A stretch of DNA of 64,000 bases from Psychrobacillus faecigallinarum (GTDB lineage Bacteria > Bacillota > Bacilli > Bacillales_A > Planococcaceae), in assembly GCF_014836595.1 (NCBI RefSeq), contig NZ_JACSQO010000001.1, positions 434,001 through 498,000 of the forward strand, read 5' to 3'. The stretch's first letter is position 1; each line of letters starts with the position of its first letter. Below are positions 9,911 through 18,492 of the stretch, one piece after another. A model generated the notes under the pieces. The model saw nothing but the letters and a program-made list of their open reading frames with translations. It had not been told where the DNA came from and did not search any database. Position numbers and translations under genes: made by a program.

Positions 9911-9951
9911 TTCAGATACCTATAAATACGCTAATATAAGAAGTATCTGAA
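9911..9951. promoter_or_regulatory. Perfect 9-bp inverted repeat between divergent genes, beside the kinase ribosome site
   Basis: TTCAGATAC (9911-9919) and GTATCTGAA (9943-9951) are exact reverse complements 23 bases apart. The right arm runs straight into the kinase ribosome site AGGAGG (9951-9956). It could be an operator or an mRNA hairpin that affects access to the ribosome site. No matching regulator is recognised. Confidence 0.45.
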
Positions 9952-9964
9952 GGAGGTGGAAAAA

Positions 9965-11542
9965 ATGGAATTTTTTAATACTACAAAGGACAAAAATAAG
10001 CTATTTCTGATTATTTTTTCTGTTTTTACAATATGCCATATTTTCTTTGCAGCCCTTTTACAAAACAAGGACATCTTAACTTATCTTGTCGTTTCAATTA
10101 TTTATTTATTAATATTAGCTCTGTTATATTGTGGGAACTCCGAAAATGAAATCATTCAGTATGTTATGTTCATATCCTTAAACTTGTATCTTTTAGTCGT
10201 CAATATTTACAGTGAAAACGTAGTAATGATTGCTTTTTTTATTTATCCCATTTACATAGCGGTTCTCTATTATTCTATTGGACCAAGGATATTCTTGTTC
10301 TTTCTCACATTAGCAGAAATTTTCGGGCTAATATACTTCAAGTATTCAACCTATACATACATATTTACTCTAGATGACCTTATCGCATTTATACTGCTCC
10401 TCATGATGCTTATCTTTACTTCTATATTAAATACATACTTTGATAGAAAATATTGGAACAAAATAACTGAGTTAAATTCTTCAATGAGGCAGGAACTATA
10501 TTCTCGTGAAAGTTACTTACAGCTCTTTTTCGATAATGCCAAGGATAGCATAACTGTCTTCGATAAAAATAATAAAATAATTGAAGTAAATCCTGCCTTT
10601 GAAGAATTATACGGGTGGAAAAGAGAAGAAGTTATTGGACAAAGCGTAACCATTATTTCTCCCCAGTATCAACTAGACGAGGCTAGAAGACAGGAAGTAT
10701 TAAACGGTGCTAGCTATCACTTTCTAGAAACAACAGATCGAAAAAAAGATGGTACTTATTTTGATGCTCAAATCACTTTTTCTCCTATATATGATTACAA
10801 CAAGAAGCTTATTGCTCTCTCTATCATTAGTAGAGATGTCAGCTTTAAAAAAGAGACAGAAACTTTATTATTACAATCAGAAAAGTTGAAAATTGCTGGA
10901 GAAATGGCTGCTGGAGTAGCTCATGAAATTAGGAATCCAATTACCGTTATTTCTGGGTTTATGCAAATTATGAACGGTGATCCATCCCAACCTTATTATC
11001 GCTACACAAAAGTAATTGAAAATGAGATTGAAAGAATTAATTATATAATTAGTGAATTTCTTGTTTTAGCAAAGCCTCATGTGAAATTACCTAAAAAATA
11101 CGACCTTAAGAAATCTTTAGATGATATTCTCGTTTTGTTTCAGCCCGAGATTAACTTAAATGGTATCCTTCTTACAACTGAGCTATTAGAAGGGCCTATC
11201 ATTCTCTATGGAGAGGAAGGCCAGATGAAACAAGTACTCATCAACCTTGTTAAAAACGCAATTGAGGCAATTACTGAAAACGGAGAAATTCATATTAGCT
11301 GCTCCGTTGAACCATCAGAGATTGTAATAATTAAAATAAGAGACAATGGAGTTGGAATGGACACGCATACTGCTGGAAAGGTATTTGATCCGTTTTTTTC
11401 AACTAAAGTTAATGGAACAGGGCTTGGAATGATGATTTCTGAAAAGATTATATCTGAACACGGTGGAAATATTTTGATTGAAAGCGATAAAAATCACGGA
11501 ACAACTGTGACTATCCAATTACCTTATAGTATCAATTCCTGA
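9965..11542 (+). CDS. PAS-domain sensor histidine kinase, sporulation-kinase type
   Basis: A 525-residue membrane histidine kinase. Six or so hydrophobic segments fill residues 10-165, a PAS domain covers about 190-300 (DNAKDSITVFDKNNKIIEVN), and the HisKA domain carries the phospho-acceptor in VAHEIRNPI near 322. The ATPase domain shows LINLVKNAIEA (N box), DNGVGM (G1) and GTGLGM (G2). The architecture is that of KinB/KinC/KinD-like kinases that feed Spo0F/Spo0A, and no response regulator is adjacent, as usual for them. The first in-frame start (GTG at 9956) lies inside the AGGAGGTGG ribosome site, so ATG 9965 is chosen. The exact signal and partner are unknown. Confidence 0.85.
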   Translation: MEFFNTTKDKNKLFLIIFSVFTICHIFFAALLQNKDILTYLVVSIIYLLILALLYCGNSENEIIQYVMFISLNLYLLVVNIYSENVVMIAFFIYPIYIAVLYYSIGPRIFLFFLTLAEIFGLIYFKYSTYTYIFTLDDLIAFILLLMMLIFTSILNTYFDRKYWNKITELNSSMRQELYSRESYLQLFFDNAKDSITVFDKNNKIIEVNPAFEELYGWKREEVIGQSVTIISPQYQLDEARRQEVLNGASYHFLETTDRKKDGTYFDAQITFSPIYDYNKKLIALSIISRDVSFKKETETLLLQSEKLKIAGEMAAGVAHEIRNPITVISGFMQIMNGDPSQPYYRYTKVIENEIERINYIISEFLVLAKPHVKLPKKYDLKKSLDDILVLFQPEINLNGILLTTELLEGPIILYGEEGQMKQVLINLVKNAIEAITENGEIHISCSVEPSEIVIIKIRDNGVGMDTHTAGKVFDPFFSTKVNGTGLGMMISEKIISEHGGNILIESDKNHGTTVTIQLPYSINS

Positions 11543-11638
11543 CAATAGAGTAGCGTTGTATAACAGTGATATTTAAACAAAGATTATTAACCATCATTTT
11601 AGACAAGTTATTTCCTTGTAGTAATTGAATACTTAATA

Positions 11639-11729
11639 AGGCGGTCACTATAGCGGTATGAAGGAGACAGATAAGACATCACAAACGTAGCATTGATGGC
11701 TTATCGTCCCTCCCGAGAGCCCGCCTAAT
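11639..11729 (+). repeat. Dispersed copy of the structured repeat
   Basis: A single diverged copy between the kinase and the GGDEF-EAL gene. It keeps GAGACAGATAAGAC and GGCTTATCG. The outer arms AGGCGG (11639-11644) and CCGCCT can pair, and the stem next to GATAAG/CTTATC is CATCA/TGATG instead of CCTTAC/GTAAGG in the array, so pairing is kept although the bases differ. Confidence 0.75.
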
Positions 11730-11802
11730 TATTTATTCTTCATCTATTTGAAGAAGAGGATAACCATAATCTCTGTACTTTCTTTTTAAATCCTATCATA
11801 TT

Positions 11803-13986
11803 TTATTTGACCATTAGATTGAAGTCGGGTACATCTCTGGCATTTAAAGGCTTTGAGTAATAAAAACCTTGAACAATCTTACATTTATGTCGTTTTAAAA
11901 ACTGAATAACTTCCTCTGTCTCTACACCTTCAGCTACTACCTCTAGTCCAAGGCTAAGCCCTATTCGAATGATAGAGGAGACGATCACTTCATTTCGCCT
12001 TTCAAATATACGGTTCATAAACATACTGTCTATTTTTAATGTATGGATAGGGAGTTCACTTAAATAGCGAAAGTTAGAAAAACCTGCCCCAAAGTCATCC
12101 ATTGCTATGCGAATTCCGTAGTTTTTTAATTCTGTTAGAATGCTCAATAGCTTATTTAAATTTTTCATTAAAACATTTTCCGTTATTTCTAGCTCTAAAT
12201 ATTGAGGTGGCAGTCCTGTTTCCAAGAGAATATCTTTAACATTGTTTACAAAATCGTTTTGCTCTAATTCGGCAGGACTTATATTCACAGACACTGTATC
12301 AAAAGCTATGCCTTTCTGTAGCCATTCAGCAGCTTGTCTACATGCCTCATGGAGAACGTACCTACCTAAAGGGATGATTAACCCAGTCTCTTCAGCAAAC
12401 GGGATGTAATCATTTGGAGGAATGATATTTTTACCCTTTCTATTCCATCGGATAAGAGCTTCGTAACCATGAACTTTATTAGTAAATAAATTTACTTTAG
12501 GCTGGTAGACTAAGAAAAATTCATCGTTCTCTAATCCAAAACGGATATCACTCTCTAAACGAACCTTATTAATATAACCTTCTTCTAAATTTTTTTCATA
12601 TAATACTGCTGTTCCTCTTCCCTGCTCCTTAGACACATTCAATGCTAAGTCAGCTGCCCTGTGTAAAGCCGCATATTCAGAACCATGAAGAGGAAAGCAG
12701 GATAGCCCTATTGAACACGAAATGTACAATTCCATTTCATCTATATAAAAAGGCTTTTCGATTTCTTTTATCAGTTGCTGAGCATTAAGTAAGTAATTTT
12801 TACAAGGGAATTCTTGATCATCCAAAAGGATTACAAATTCATCTCCACCCATACGGTAGATTTGTGCTCCTTCTTTATAGAAGGATTTCATTCTTCTGGA
12901 AACCTTTTGCAATAAAATATCCCCAGTGACATGGCCTAGTGAATCGTTAATATTTTTGAAACGATCTAAGTCTATATATAGAAAACTAAAGGGCTCCTTT
13001 AGTAATATTTTTAGCTGTATATCTCTATTTAAAGCCGCAGTGTTATATGTATTGGTCAGGTGATCTTTGTATGCAAGTTCGGATAGAGTTGTTCGAGTGT
13101 TCTCAAGCTCGGTTATATCATTTCCAATACCAATCGCACCAGTCACTTTCCCATTTTGCTCAATAGGAGAAATAGTAATATGAATACATTTAGAACCAAA
13201 CCATTCCTTGTAGGCAACTTCTTCTCCTAAGAAAACTTTTGTAATATTTTCATTTAATTTACCGGATACTTCCTTAGGGAAATAACTCATTGCTAACTTT
13301 AAGCTTTGAAATGGTTGTTCTCCAAACATTTCACTAGAGGGATGGATTGCCTGTATTCCTCTTTCCTTAAAATATTCCGTAGCAATTTTACCAGTTAATA
13401 AGGAAAAGTAAGACTCATTATTATAATCTTTATCTACTCTAAAAATTAGGTTATTTACGTGTCTTACCACGGTCTCAAAGGAATTTAGCAAATTTGCCTG
13501 AAGTCTTTGTTCCTTTTCTTTTTCAACTGTTATGTCCGTACGAATACTTAAAAAATAAGTATCCTTGTATTCTTCGCCGATTGGAAGAATATATGTTTTA
13601 ACCCAATATAACTCACCATTTTTACGTTTGTTGCATATTTCGCCTTCCCAGGTTTGACCTTGTAAAATCGTATTCCACATTTCTTTAAAAAATTTAGTGG
13701 AATGATGAGAGGATTTGACGACACGGTGAGTTTTACCTATAAGCTCTTCAGGTGAATAACCAGAAATTTCAACGAACCTGTCATTCACATATATTATTTG
13801 TCCAGCTCTGTTTGTAAGTGCGAGAATCATCGTTTCATTTACTGCATAGCTCATTAGCTTCATCTTAAAAAAAGCATCCTCAAGCATTATTTCAAGCTTA
13901 TCATTATCTTTAATAGATTCTTTACGCAATGCATTTTTTACTGTAAGCAATAAATCTTCAGACTCTGTGCCAAATATGGACTCCAT
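11803..13986 (-). CDS. PAS-PAS-GGDEF-EAL protein (c-di-GMP synthesis/hydrolysis)
   Basis: A 727-residue soluble c-di-GMP enzyme without obvious membrane helices. PAS 1 is at about 45-160, with VVKSSHHSTKFF as in Aer-type PAS domains; PAS 2 lies at about 165-295. The GGDEF domain (about 300-460) has an intact GGDEF motif in YRMGGDEFVI and no RxxD inhibitory site just before it. The EAL domain (about 475-720) keeps GYEALIRW, DDFGAGFS and VVAEGVE. Both active-site signatures look complete, so the net activity cannot be predicted. A GGAGG site lies 8 bases before the start. It may link the PAS signal to motility or matrix decisions. Confidence 0.92.
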   Translation of the reverse strand: MESIFGTESEDLLLTVKNALRKESIKDNDKLEIMLEDAFFKMKLMSYAVNETMILALTNRAGQIIYVNDRFVEISGYSPEELIGKTHRVVKSSHHSTKFFKEMWNTILQGQTWEGEICNKRKNGELYWVKTYILPIGEEYKDTYFLSIRTDITVEKEKEQRLQANLLNSFETVVRHVNNLIFRVDKDYNNESYFSLLTGKIATEYFKERGIQAIHPSSEMFGEQPFQSLKLAMSYFPKEVSGKLNENITKVFLGEEVAYKEWFGSKCIHITISPIEQNGKVTGAIGIGNDITELENTRTTLSELAYKDHLTNTYNTAALNRDIQLKILLKEPFSFLYIDLDRFKNINDSLGHVTGDILLQKVSRRMKSFYKEGAQIYRMGGDEFVILLDDQEFPCKNYLLNAQQLIKEIEKPFYIDEMELYISCSIGLSCFPLHGSEYAALHRAADLALNVSKEQGRGTAVLYEKNLEEGYINKVRLESDIRFGLENDEFFLVYQPKVNLFTNKVHGYEALIRWNRKGKNIIPPNDYIPFAEETGLIIPLGRYVLHEACRQAAEWLQKGIAFDTVSVNISPAELEQNDFVNNVKDILLETGLPPQYLELEITENVLMKNLNKLLSILTELKNYGIRIAMDDFGAGFSNFRYLSELPIHTLKIDSMFMNRIFERRNEVIVSSIIRIGLSLGLEVVAEGVETEEVIQFLKRHKCKIVQGFYYSKPLNARDVPDFNLMVK

Positions 13987-14130
13987 TTCTTGTCCTCCAT
14001 TTTATTTAATCAATAAAATACAAACCTTTGTCTACATATTAGTAAATAAGTCATTTCATGTCAATAATTTATTGATAGAATAGAATTATAACAAGTAATT
14101 TAATGGTCTAATATTAAATCTAATGAACTA

Positions 14131-14160
14131 AGAGTTGTGGTAAATTAATACCACAACTCT
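14131..14160. terminator. Hairpin after the aldehyde dehydrogenase gene
   Basis: Perfect 12-bp stem AGAGTTGTGGTA (14131-14142 with 14149-14160) just past the minus-strand stop. The T tract is poor, so termination is likely but not certain. Confidence 0.6.
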
Positions 14161-14171
14161 CGGATGTATCA

Positions 14172-15560
14172 TTATTTTAATAAGCCTCTTACTAACTTAA
14201 TTTTATTTTTATACGGAGGGAACGCTACGTTTAATGGGATAGCTGTACTTTTTTTCACAATAGATTTTTGATGGGTGAACATTTCAAAGCTTGATGCGCC
14301 GTGATAAGCTCCCATTCCGGAGTTTCCAACCCCACCAAATGGTAAGTGGGCACTACCAGCATGCATAATTGTATCATTGATACATCCACCACCAAAGGAA
14401 AGCTCTTCTAGAAAATAATTTTGTGCTCCTTCATGCTCACTGAACATATAGGCTGCTAGGGGCTTTGGAAATTTTCTAATTTGGCGAATAATAGTAGGTA
14501 AATCTTTGTAACTAATCACTGGCAGGATTGGCCCAAAAATCTCTTCTTGCATAGAAGGACTAGAGAAATGTACTCCATCTAAAATGGTAGGTTCTATATA
14601 TAAATCTTCCTTATCCATTTTACCTCCAAAAATAATATGGTCTTTCTCTTGTAAAACCATTTTTTGTAATCGTCTAAAATGATTGGTATTTACTATTCGC
14701 CCATAATCAGGGCTTTCTTGAACGTTTTCACCGTAGAAATGTTGAATAGCTTCCCGTAATTTTTCAAGAAGCTTTTCTTTGACAGTTTCTTCTACGAGTA
14801 AATAATCTGGAGCAATACAGGTTTGTCCAGAGTTAACTAATTTGCCCCAAATAATTCGCTTTGCAGCCTGGTCTAAATTAGCCGTATGATCAACGATAGC
14901 TGGGCTTTTTCCACCTAACTCTAATGCAATTGGAGTCAACCTTTTAGAGGCAGCCTCCATCACTACCTTCCCAACGTTTACACTACCAGTGAAGAAGATA
15001 AAATCGAAAGGAGCATGTATTAATAAAGAGGTTTCTTCTTTTTCTCCCTCAACGACTCTAATATAATGAGGATGAAAGGCTTCAGCTATAATCTTTTTTA
15101 CTATATTGGTAGTAAAAGGAGTTGTTTCAGAAGGTTTGATAACTCCACAATTTCCGCCTGCTATAGCTCCAAGCAAAGGCTCCATTATTAACTGAAATGG
15201 ATAGTTAAATGGAGCAATGATTAAGATTGTTCCATAAGGCTCGCTAATAATTTGACTTTTTGATGGCATGAGCGCCAACGGTGTCTTCACCTGTTTTGGC
15301 TCCATCCATTTATCCAAATTTTTCTTCATATGAGTAATACTTTCATATATCAACCCTATTTCAGTTGTATATGCTTCAAACTCACTCTTCCTTAAATCTT
15401 TATAAAGGGCTTTTATTACTTCATTTTCATATTTTTTAATCGTTTTTTTCAAAATGTCTAATTGGTCGATTCGAAACTTTGCAGATTTAGTTATGCCTGA
15501 GTAAAAATACGCTTGGTGTTCCTCTAACATCTGATCTAGCTGCTGTGATGTAAAATTCAC
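14172..15560 (-). CDS. ywdH: NAD(P)-dependent aldehyde dehydrogenase, YwdH-like
   Basis: A 462-residue class-3-type aldehyde dehydrogenase that oxidises aldehydes to acids in the cytoplasm. The key residues are in place: catalytic cysteine in NSGQTCIAPDY (about 246), general base in ALELGGKSP (about 211), the cofactor loop FTGSVNVG, and EEIFGPILP. The length suits the shorter class-3/fatty-aldehyde group rather than the 480-500-residue betaine aldehyde type. There is no neighbour in the same transcript. Substrate is not predictable from sequence. Confidence 0.9.
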   Translation of the reverse strand: MNFTSQQLDQMLEEHQAYFYSGITKSAKFRIDQLDILKKTIKKYENEVIKALYKDLRKSEFEAYTTEIGLIYESITHMKKNLDKWMEPKQVKTPLALMPSKSQIISEPYGTILIIAPFNYPFQLIMEPLLGAIAGGNCGVIKPSETTPFTTNIVKKIIAEAFHPHYIRVVEGEKEETSLLIHAPFDFIFFTGSVNVGKVVMEAASKRLTPIALELGGKSPAIVDHTANLDQAAKRIIWGKLVNSGQTCIAPDYLLVEETVKEKLLEKLREAIQHFYGENVQESPDYGRIVNTNHFRRLQKMVLQEKDHIIFGGKMDKEDLYIEPTILDGVHFSSPSMQEEIFGPILPVISYKDLPTIIRQIRKFPKPLAAYMFSEHEGAQNYFLEELSFGGGCINDTIMHAGSAHLPFGGVGNSGMGAYHGASSFEMFTHQKSIVKKSTAIPLNVAFPPYKNKIKLVRGLLK

Positions 15561-15737
15561 ATTATCATCTCCTCATCAACTTTTTATTGCACTATGTTTG
15601 GTGAACAAATAAACCTTTGACTACTTTTTGTTATCAAATATAGTCTACTCTCTAAAGCATACTATTATTTTTCAGTTGACGAAAGAATTTGTATTTTTAT
15701 CCTTGTACATTAAATAACTTTAAAATGGCATACTACT

Positions 15738-15797
15738 TTCATAAGGGAGATTTGAAACCAATCAATAAGTCCCTCTATGTACTCCATCCCTTATGAA
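15738..15797. repeat. Inverted repeat with 11-bp arms upstream of the small ORF
   Basis: TTCATAAGGGA (15738-15748) is the exact reverse complement of TCCCTTATGAA (15787-15797), 38 bases apart. The right arm is followed by AAAAAG and the left preceded by CTAC. It lies in the divergent region between ywdH and the 51-residue ORF and holds no recognisable gene. Confidence 0.5.
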
Positions 15798-15821
15798 AAA
15801 AGTCATGTTTTTGAAATAATT

Positions 15822-15848
15822 GTTTGGTTATGAATCATATCGGGGTAT
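15822..15848 (+). promoter_or_regulatory. Sigma-B-like promoter
   Basis: GTTTGG (15822-15827), 15-base spacer, GGGTAT (15843-15848), close to the sigma-B consensus GTTTAA-N13/15-GGGTAT. It points at the small ORF that starts at 15903. Confidence 0.55.
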
Positions 15849-15902
15849 ATGAAAGGCAAATGATAAAATTAATAAGTTTTTTGGAAAAGGAGAGGAAATA
15901 TA

Positions 15903-16058
15903 ATGACTGAAACTCAAACTTGGTGGGAGCCTATTTTTCAAGGTCCGATGTCTATTGGATTAAATAAGGAACGTTTACTAAATGAATTAGAAGAGGAGAC
16001 TTTCTTATATTTCCAGCAAGATGACTCAGCTTTAATGGAAACTGCTACAATGGAATAG
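15903..16058 (+). CDS. Small hypothetical protein (51 aa), probable general-stress gene
   Basis: An ORF of 51 residues starting MTETQTWWEPIFQG and ending TATME. It has an excellent ribosome site (AAAAGGAGAGG) about 8 bases before the ATG and a sigma-B-like promoter 55 bases upstream. The protein is acidic, soluble and rich in aromatic residues near the N-terminus, with no membrane segment or cysteine. I do not recognise the family. A bidirectional hairpin at 16203-16236 could end its transcript. The ribosome site and promoter make a real gene more likely than chance. Confidence 0.6.
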   Translation: MTETQTWWEPIFQGPMSIGLNKERLLNELEEETFLYFQQDDSALMETATME

Positions 16059-16202
16059 ATTATATCCATAAATCATCTTTCCTCTTACTAGGAGGGCTGA
16101 CTATTATGGAATACTTAGCTTGAGTAATCTACATTAGCTTGTTGGATCTGACTTAAGCAATTGCGCTTTTCTAATTGAATAAATCATTATCAATATTTTA
16201 TC

Positions 16203-16236
16203 GACGAGGAGATTCTGTTTAGATTCTCCTCTTTTC
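16203..16236. terminator. Shared hairpin between the small ORF and the beta-lactamase-fold gene
   Basis: GAGGAGA (near 16206) pairs with TCTCCTC (near 16231) and is followed by TTTT on the plus strand. It overlaps the minus-strand stop codon at 16219 and may serve both convergent transcripts. Confidence 0.55.
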
Positions 16237-17454
16237 ATATGTCTTCATATTGTGAGCCATGTGCTTTTCTCCATAACAATCTATGTATTGAACACACTCA
16301 ACTATATTTGAAGGACTGTAGTGAATAGTAAGCTCTTCATTCACAAATTCAGTCTTAAAAGTAATACTCAACAAATCCTGCTTCACGGGTATTAGTTTAT
16401 ATTTGTATAGCGCATTATACATTTTTGAAACAGTTAAGAAGATACTGTTATTTTCTTGAGATATTGATATAGTTTGAGTGGGTCGATCTATAACCTGGTA
16501 TTGCCCGATTATACAAAGTTTTTTATGTGAATCGTCCACTCTAATTGCATCTATAGATGCTGGCAGAAACATACTTCCACCTAACATTACTTCAGATATC
16601 TCTTCAGTTAGTTTAATTACGGGTGTTATACTCAAATTACTTAAATAGATTACCGTTATTTTCTCCTCAGAAAATCGAAGAAAATTACTACAGAAACCAC
16701 TAATATCTCCATAATGATGCGAACATTTTTTGTTAAATTTATTTGAAATTACCCAACCAGAAGCATAATTACTTCTATTTACTTCAAACATTTTTTTCGT
16801 TAACACTTCGTCTAATATAGTAAAGGAGCTTAACGCCTTGTCCCAAATGAAAAGGTCTTCGACTGTTGAATAGAGACCATAAGCACCAAGAGGAAAAGAC
16901 ATATCCGAATATTCTGCTCGGATAACTTCCTCCCAAACTGAATACCCTGACGCCATTTCAGCTATTACTTTCCTGCCATCATCACAGCCAGTATTAACCA
17001 TCCCTAACGGATTAAAAATATACTCGCTCAAATATTTTGCATAAGGCATATTTGAGACCTGCTCAATTACTGCTGTTAAGATAGAGTAGCCTGAATTAGA
17101 GTATTCAAATTCGTTACCTGGTTTAAAATGTAGTGGCTTATCTTTAAAGGCGTCAATTAGTTGGGCTAGAGTTAGAGGCAATCTCATATTGCTAGACCAA
17201 AAATCTGAGTCTGCTGTAAAATTGGGAATCCCCGAGGTATTTGTTAAACAGTGATAAATGGTGATTTCCCCTCCATTAGGATAATTCACTAAATACTTGC
17301 CTATAGCGTCATTTATATTTAAGTTACCATTTTTATGTAACTGATAAATTGCAAAAGAAGTGAAAGCTTTGGACAGGGATCCTATACGAAATTTAGTATG
17401 AGAAAAATTAGGAATTTTATGTTCCCAGTTAGCGAATCCATATCCTTTATTCAC
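16219..17454 (-). CDS. Serine beta-lactamase-fold hydrolase, N-terminus lost to a frameshift
   Basis: A class C beta-lactamase/esterase-fold enzyme (PF00144 type). Catalytic motifs: SLSK (SxxK, about residue 27), YSN in FEYSNSGYS, and HYG in HHYGDISG. The only start in the continuous frame is a GTG at 17454 with no ribosome site. In the same frame the coding signal continues upstream for another 26 codons (WLLDAYDKNGYINGS), and a proper start (ATG at 17552 behind GAGGTGG) lies in another frame. The two are separated by an A10 tract. One extra A would give a 444-residue protein. No signal peptide is seen. It is either recently broken, phase variable, translated through slippage, or an assembly error. 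Confidence 0.75.
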   Translation of the reverse strand: MNKGYGFANWEHKIPNFSHTKFRIGSLSKAFTSFAIYQLHKNGNLNINDAIGKYLVNYPNGGEITIYHCLTNTSGIPNFTADSDFWSSNMRLPLTLAQLIDAFKDKPLHFKPGNEFEYSNSGYSILTAVIEQVSNMPYAKYLSEYIFNPLGMVNTGCDDGRKVIAEMASGYSVWEEVIRAEYSDMSFPLGAYGLYSTVEDLFIWDKALSSFTILDEVLTKKMFEVNRSNYASGWVISNKFNKKCSHHYGDISGFCSNFLRFSEEKITVIYLSNLSITPVIKLTEEISEVMLGGSMFLPASIDAIRVDDSHKKLCIIGQYQVIDRPTQTISISQENNSIFLTVSKMYNALYKYKLIPVKQDLLSITFKTEFVNEELTIHYSPSNIVECVQYIDCYGEKHMAHNMKTYEKRRI

Positions 17455-17552
17455 TATAATTCGATCACTTGACGCTACAAGAATTGAACCATTTATATAC
17501 CCATTTTTATCGTAAGCGTCTAAAAGCCATTTTTTTTTTCATCAATCCCCAT
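17455..17552 (-). other. Out-of-frame 5' end of the beta-lactamase-fold gene, with A10 slippery tract
   Basis: On the minus strand ATG (17552-17550) is preceded by GAGGTGG at good spacing. Translation reads MGIDEKK, then meets the A10 run (plus-strand T10, 17530-17539) and stops at TAG five codons later. The downstream frame is closed just before the tract by TGA. Adding one A fuses the start to WLLDAYDKNG. Confidence 0.8.
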
Positions 17553-17754
17553 ACTTCTTCCACCTCAAAAATTTCATTTTATTCTGTTTTTATTACTGTA
17601 GCATAGAATGAACATGCTGATTTCAATATTCGGCTTAGACTTTGGCATGAAGTATGTGATAGTGTAAGCATTGCTCAAAGTAAATCACGCGTGTATATAT
17701 GTACGATTAGCTAGATGAGTATGGTTAGTGACTTATTTTTAATACTTTCTAGTC

Positions 17755-17781
17755 TTAAAAAAAAACAGCCACGAGTGGCTG
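17755..17781 (-). terminator. Terminator after the PgpA-like gene
   Basis: CAGCCAC/GTGGCTG stem (17766-17781) with a run of nine or more T on the minus strand. Confidence 0.85.
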
Positions 17782-17788
17782 CTCTCTT

Positions 17789-18373
17789 TTAAGTAGTTGC
17801 TCCCTTGATATTAGTTTCCGGTGCTGTTTCTTCTGGAGCTATATCCTCGAAGGTTTCGTTAGCCTCTTGCAAGTCTCTTGTTCGATGTGCAAGTCTAGAT
17901 GCAGCACTTGCCGCTATACTTGCAACCAAGTCATCTAGAAAGGTATGAATGCTACCTCCTGCCTTTGTATCAAGCTTAGATATTATACCAATCTTATTTT
18001 TGTCTAGATGTCCAAACGTGGTGACGGCTATACTTCCGTATGTAAATACAGCGCCTAACGCAATTGTTTCATCTACGCCAAATAATCCTTCATCTGCTTC
18101 TACAATCTGTTGTAGTGGAGCTGATAACATTTTTTTCTCTGCAAGTTCGTCTAATTCAATTCCTACAAGAATTGCATGTTGCATTTCTCTTTTTTTCATG
18201 ACACTCTTGATCGACTCAATACAGTGATCAATTGTTAGTCCTTTGTTATATGGAAATTGCATTTCATACACTATTTTAGCAATCTCTTCGATTGTAACTC
18301 CTCTACGCTTTAACGCGTCCACCGTTGCTTGCTCTACTGTGCGGGAATGCACTCTAGATGTTTGATTATCCAA
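17789..18373 (-). CDS. yutG: PgpA-like protein (YutG family)
   Basis: A 194-residue protein of the phosphatidylglycerophosphatase A-related YutG family, beginning LDNQTSRVHSRTVEQATVDAL with the conserved RRGVTIEEIAKIVY. The C-terminal half holds hydrophobic GAVFTYGSIAVTTFG and GSIHTFLDDLVASIAASAASR. The longer reading to 18520 is rejected: an AAGGAGG site lies 8 bases before a TTG at 18373, and the upstream residues look non-coding. PgpA removes phosphate from phosphatidylglycerol phosphate, but this branch lacks a demonstrated activity as far as I know. It is divergent from yjcH. Confidence 0.8.
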   Translation of the reverse strand: MDNQTSRVHSRTVEQATVDALKRRGVTIEEIAKIVYEMQFPYNKGLTIDHCIESIKSVMKKREMQHAILVGIELDELAEKKMLSAPLQQIVEADEGLFGVDETIALGAVFTYGSIAVTTFGHLDKNKIGIISKLDTKAGGSIHTFLDDLVASIAASAASRLAHRTRDLQEANETFEDIAPEETAPETNIKGATT

Positions 18374-18492
18374 AAAATAACCTCCTTTTTCTATTTTGAG
18401 TCTGTAAAAAGAATACCTATAAGCTGCTCTCATTATACCTCTTTCCCAGTATATGTTACAATTTCTATATAACATGACAACGAGGTGTAAGA

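Noticed and set aside
16095..16123. Second small ORF after the 51-residue gene (AGGAGG then ATG)
   Set aside because: It stops after five codons (MEYLA), so it is not a credible gene on its own.
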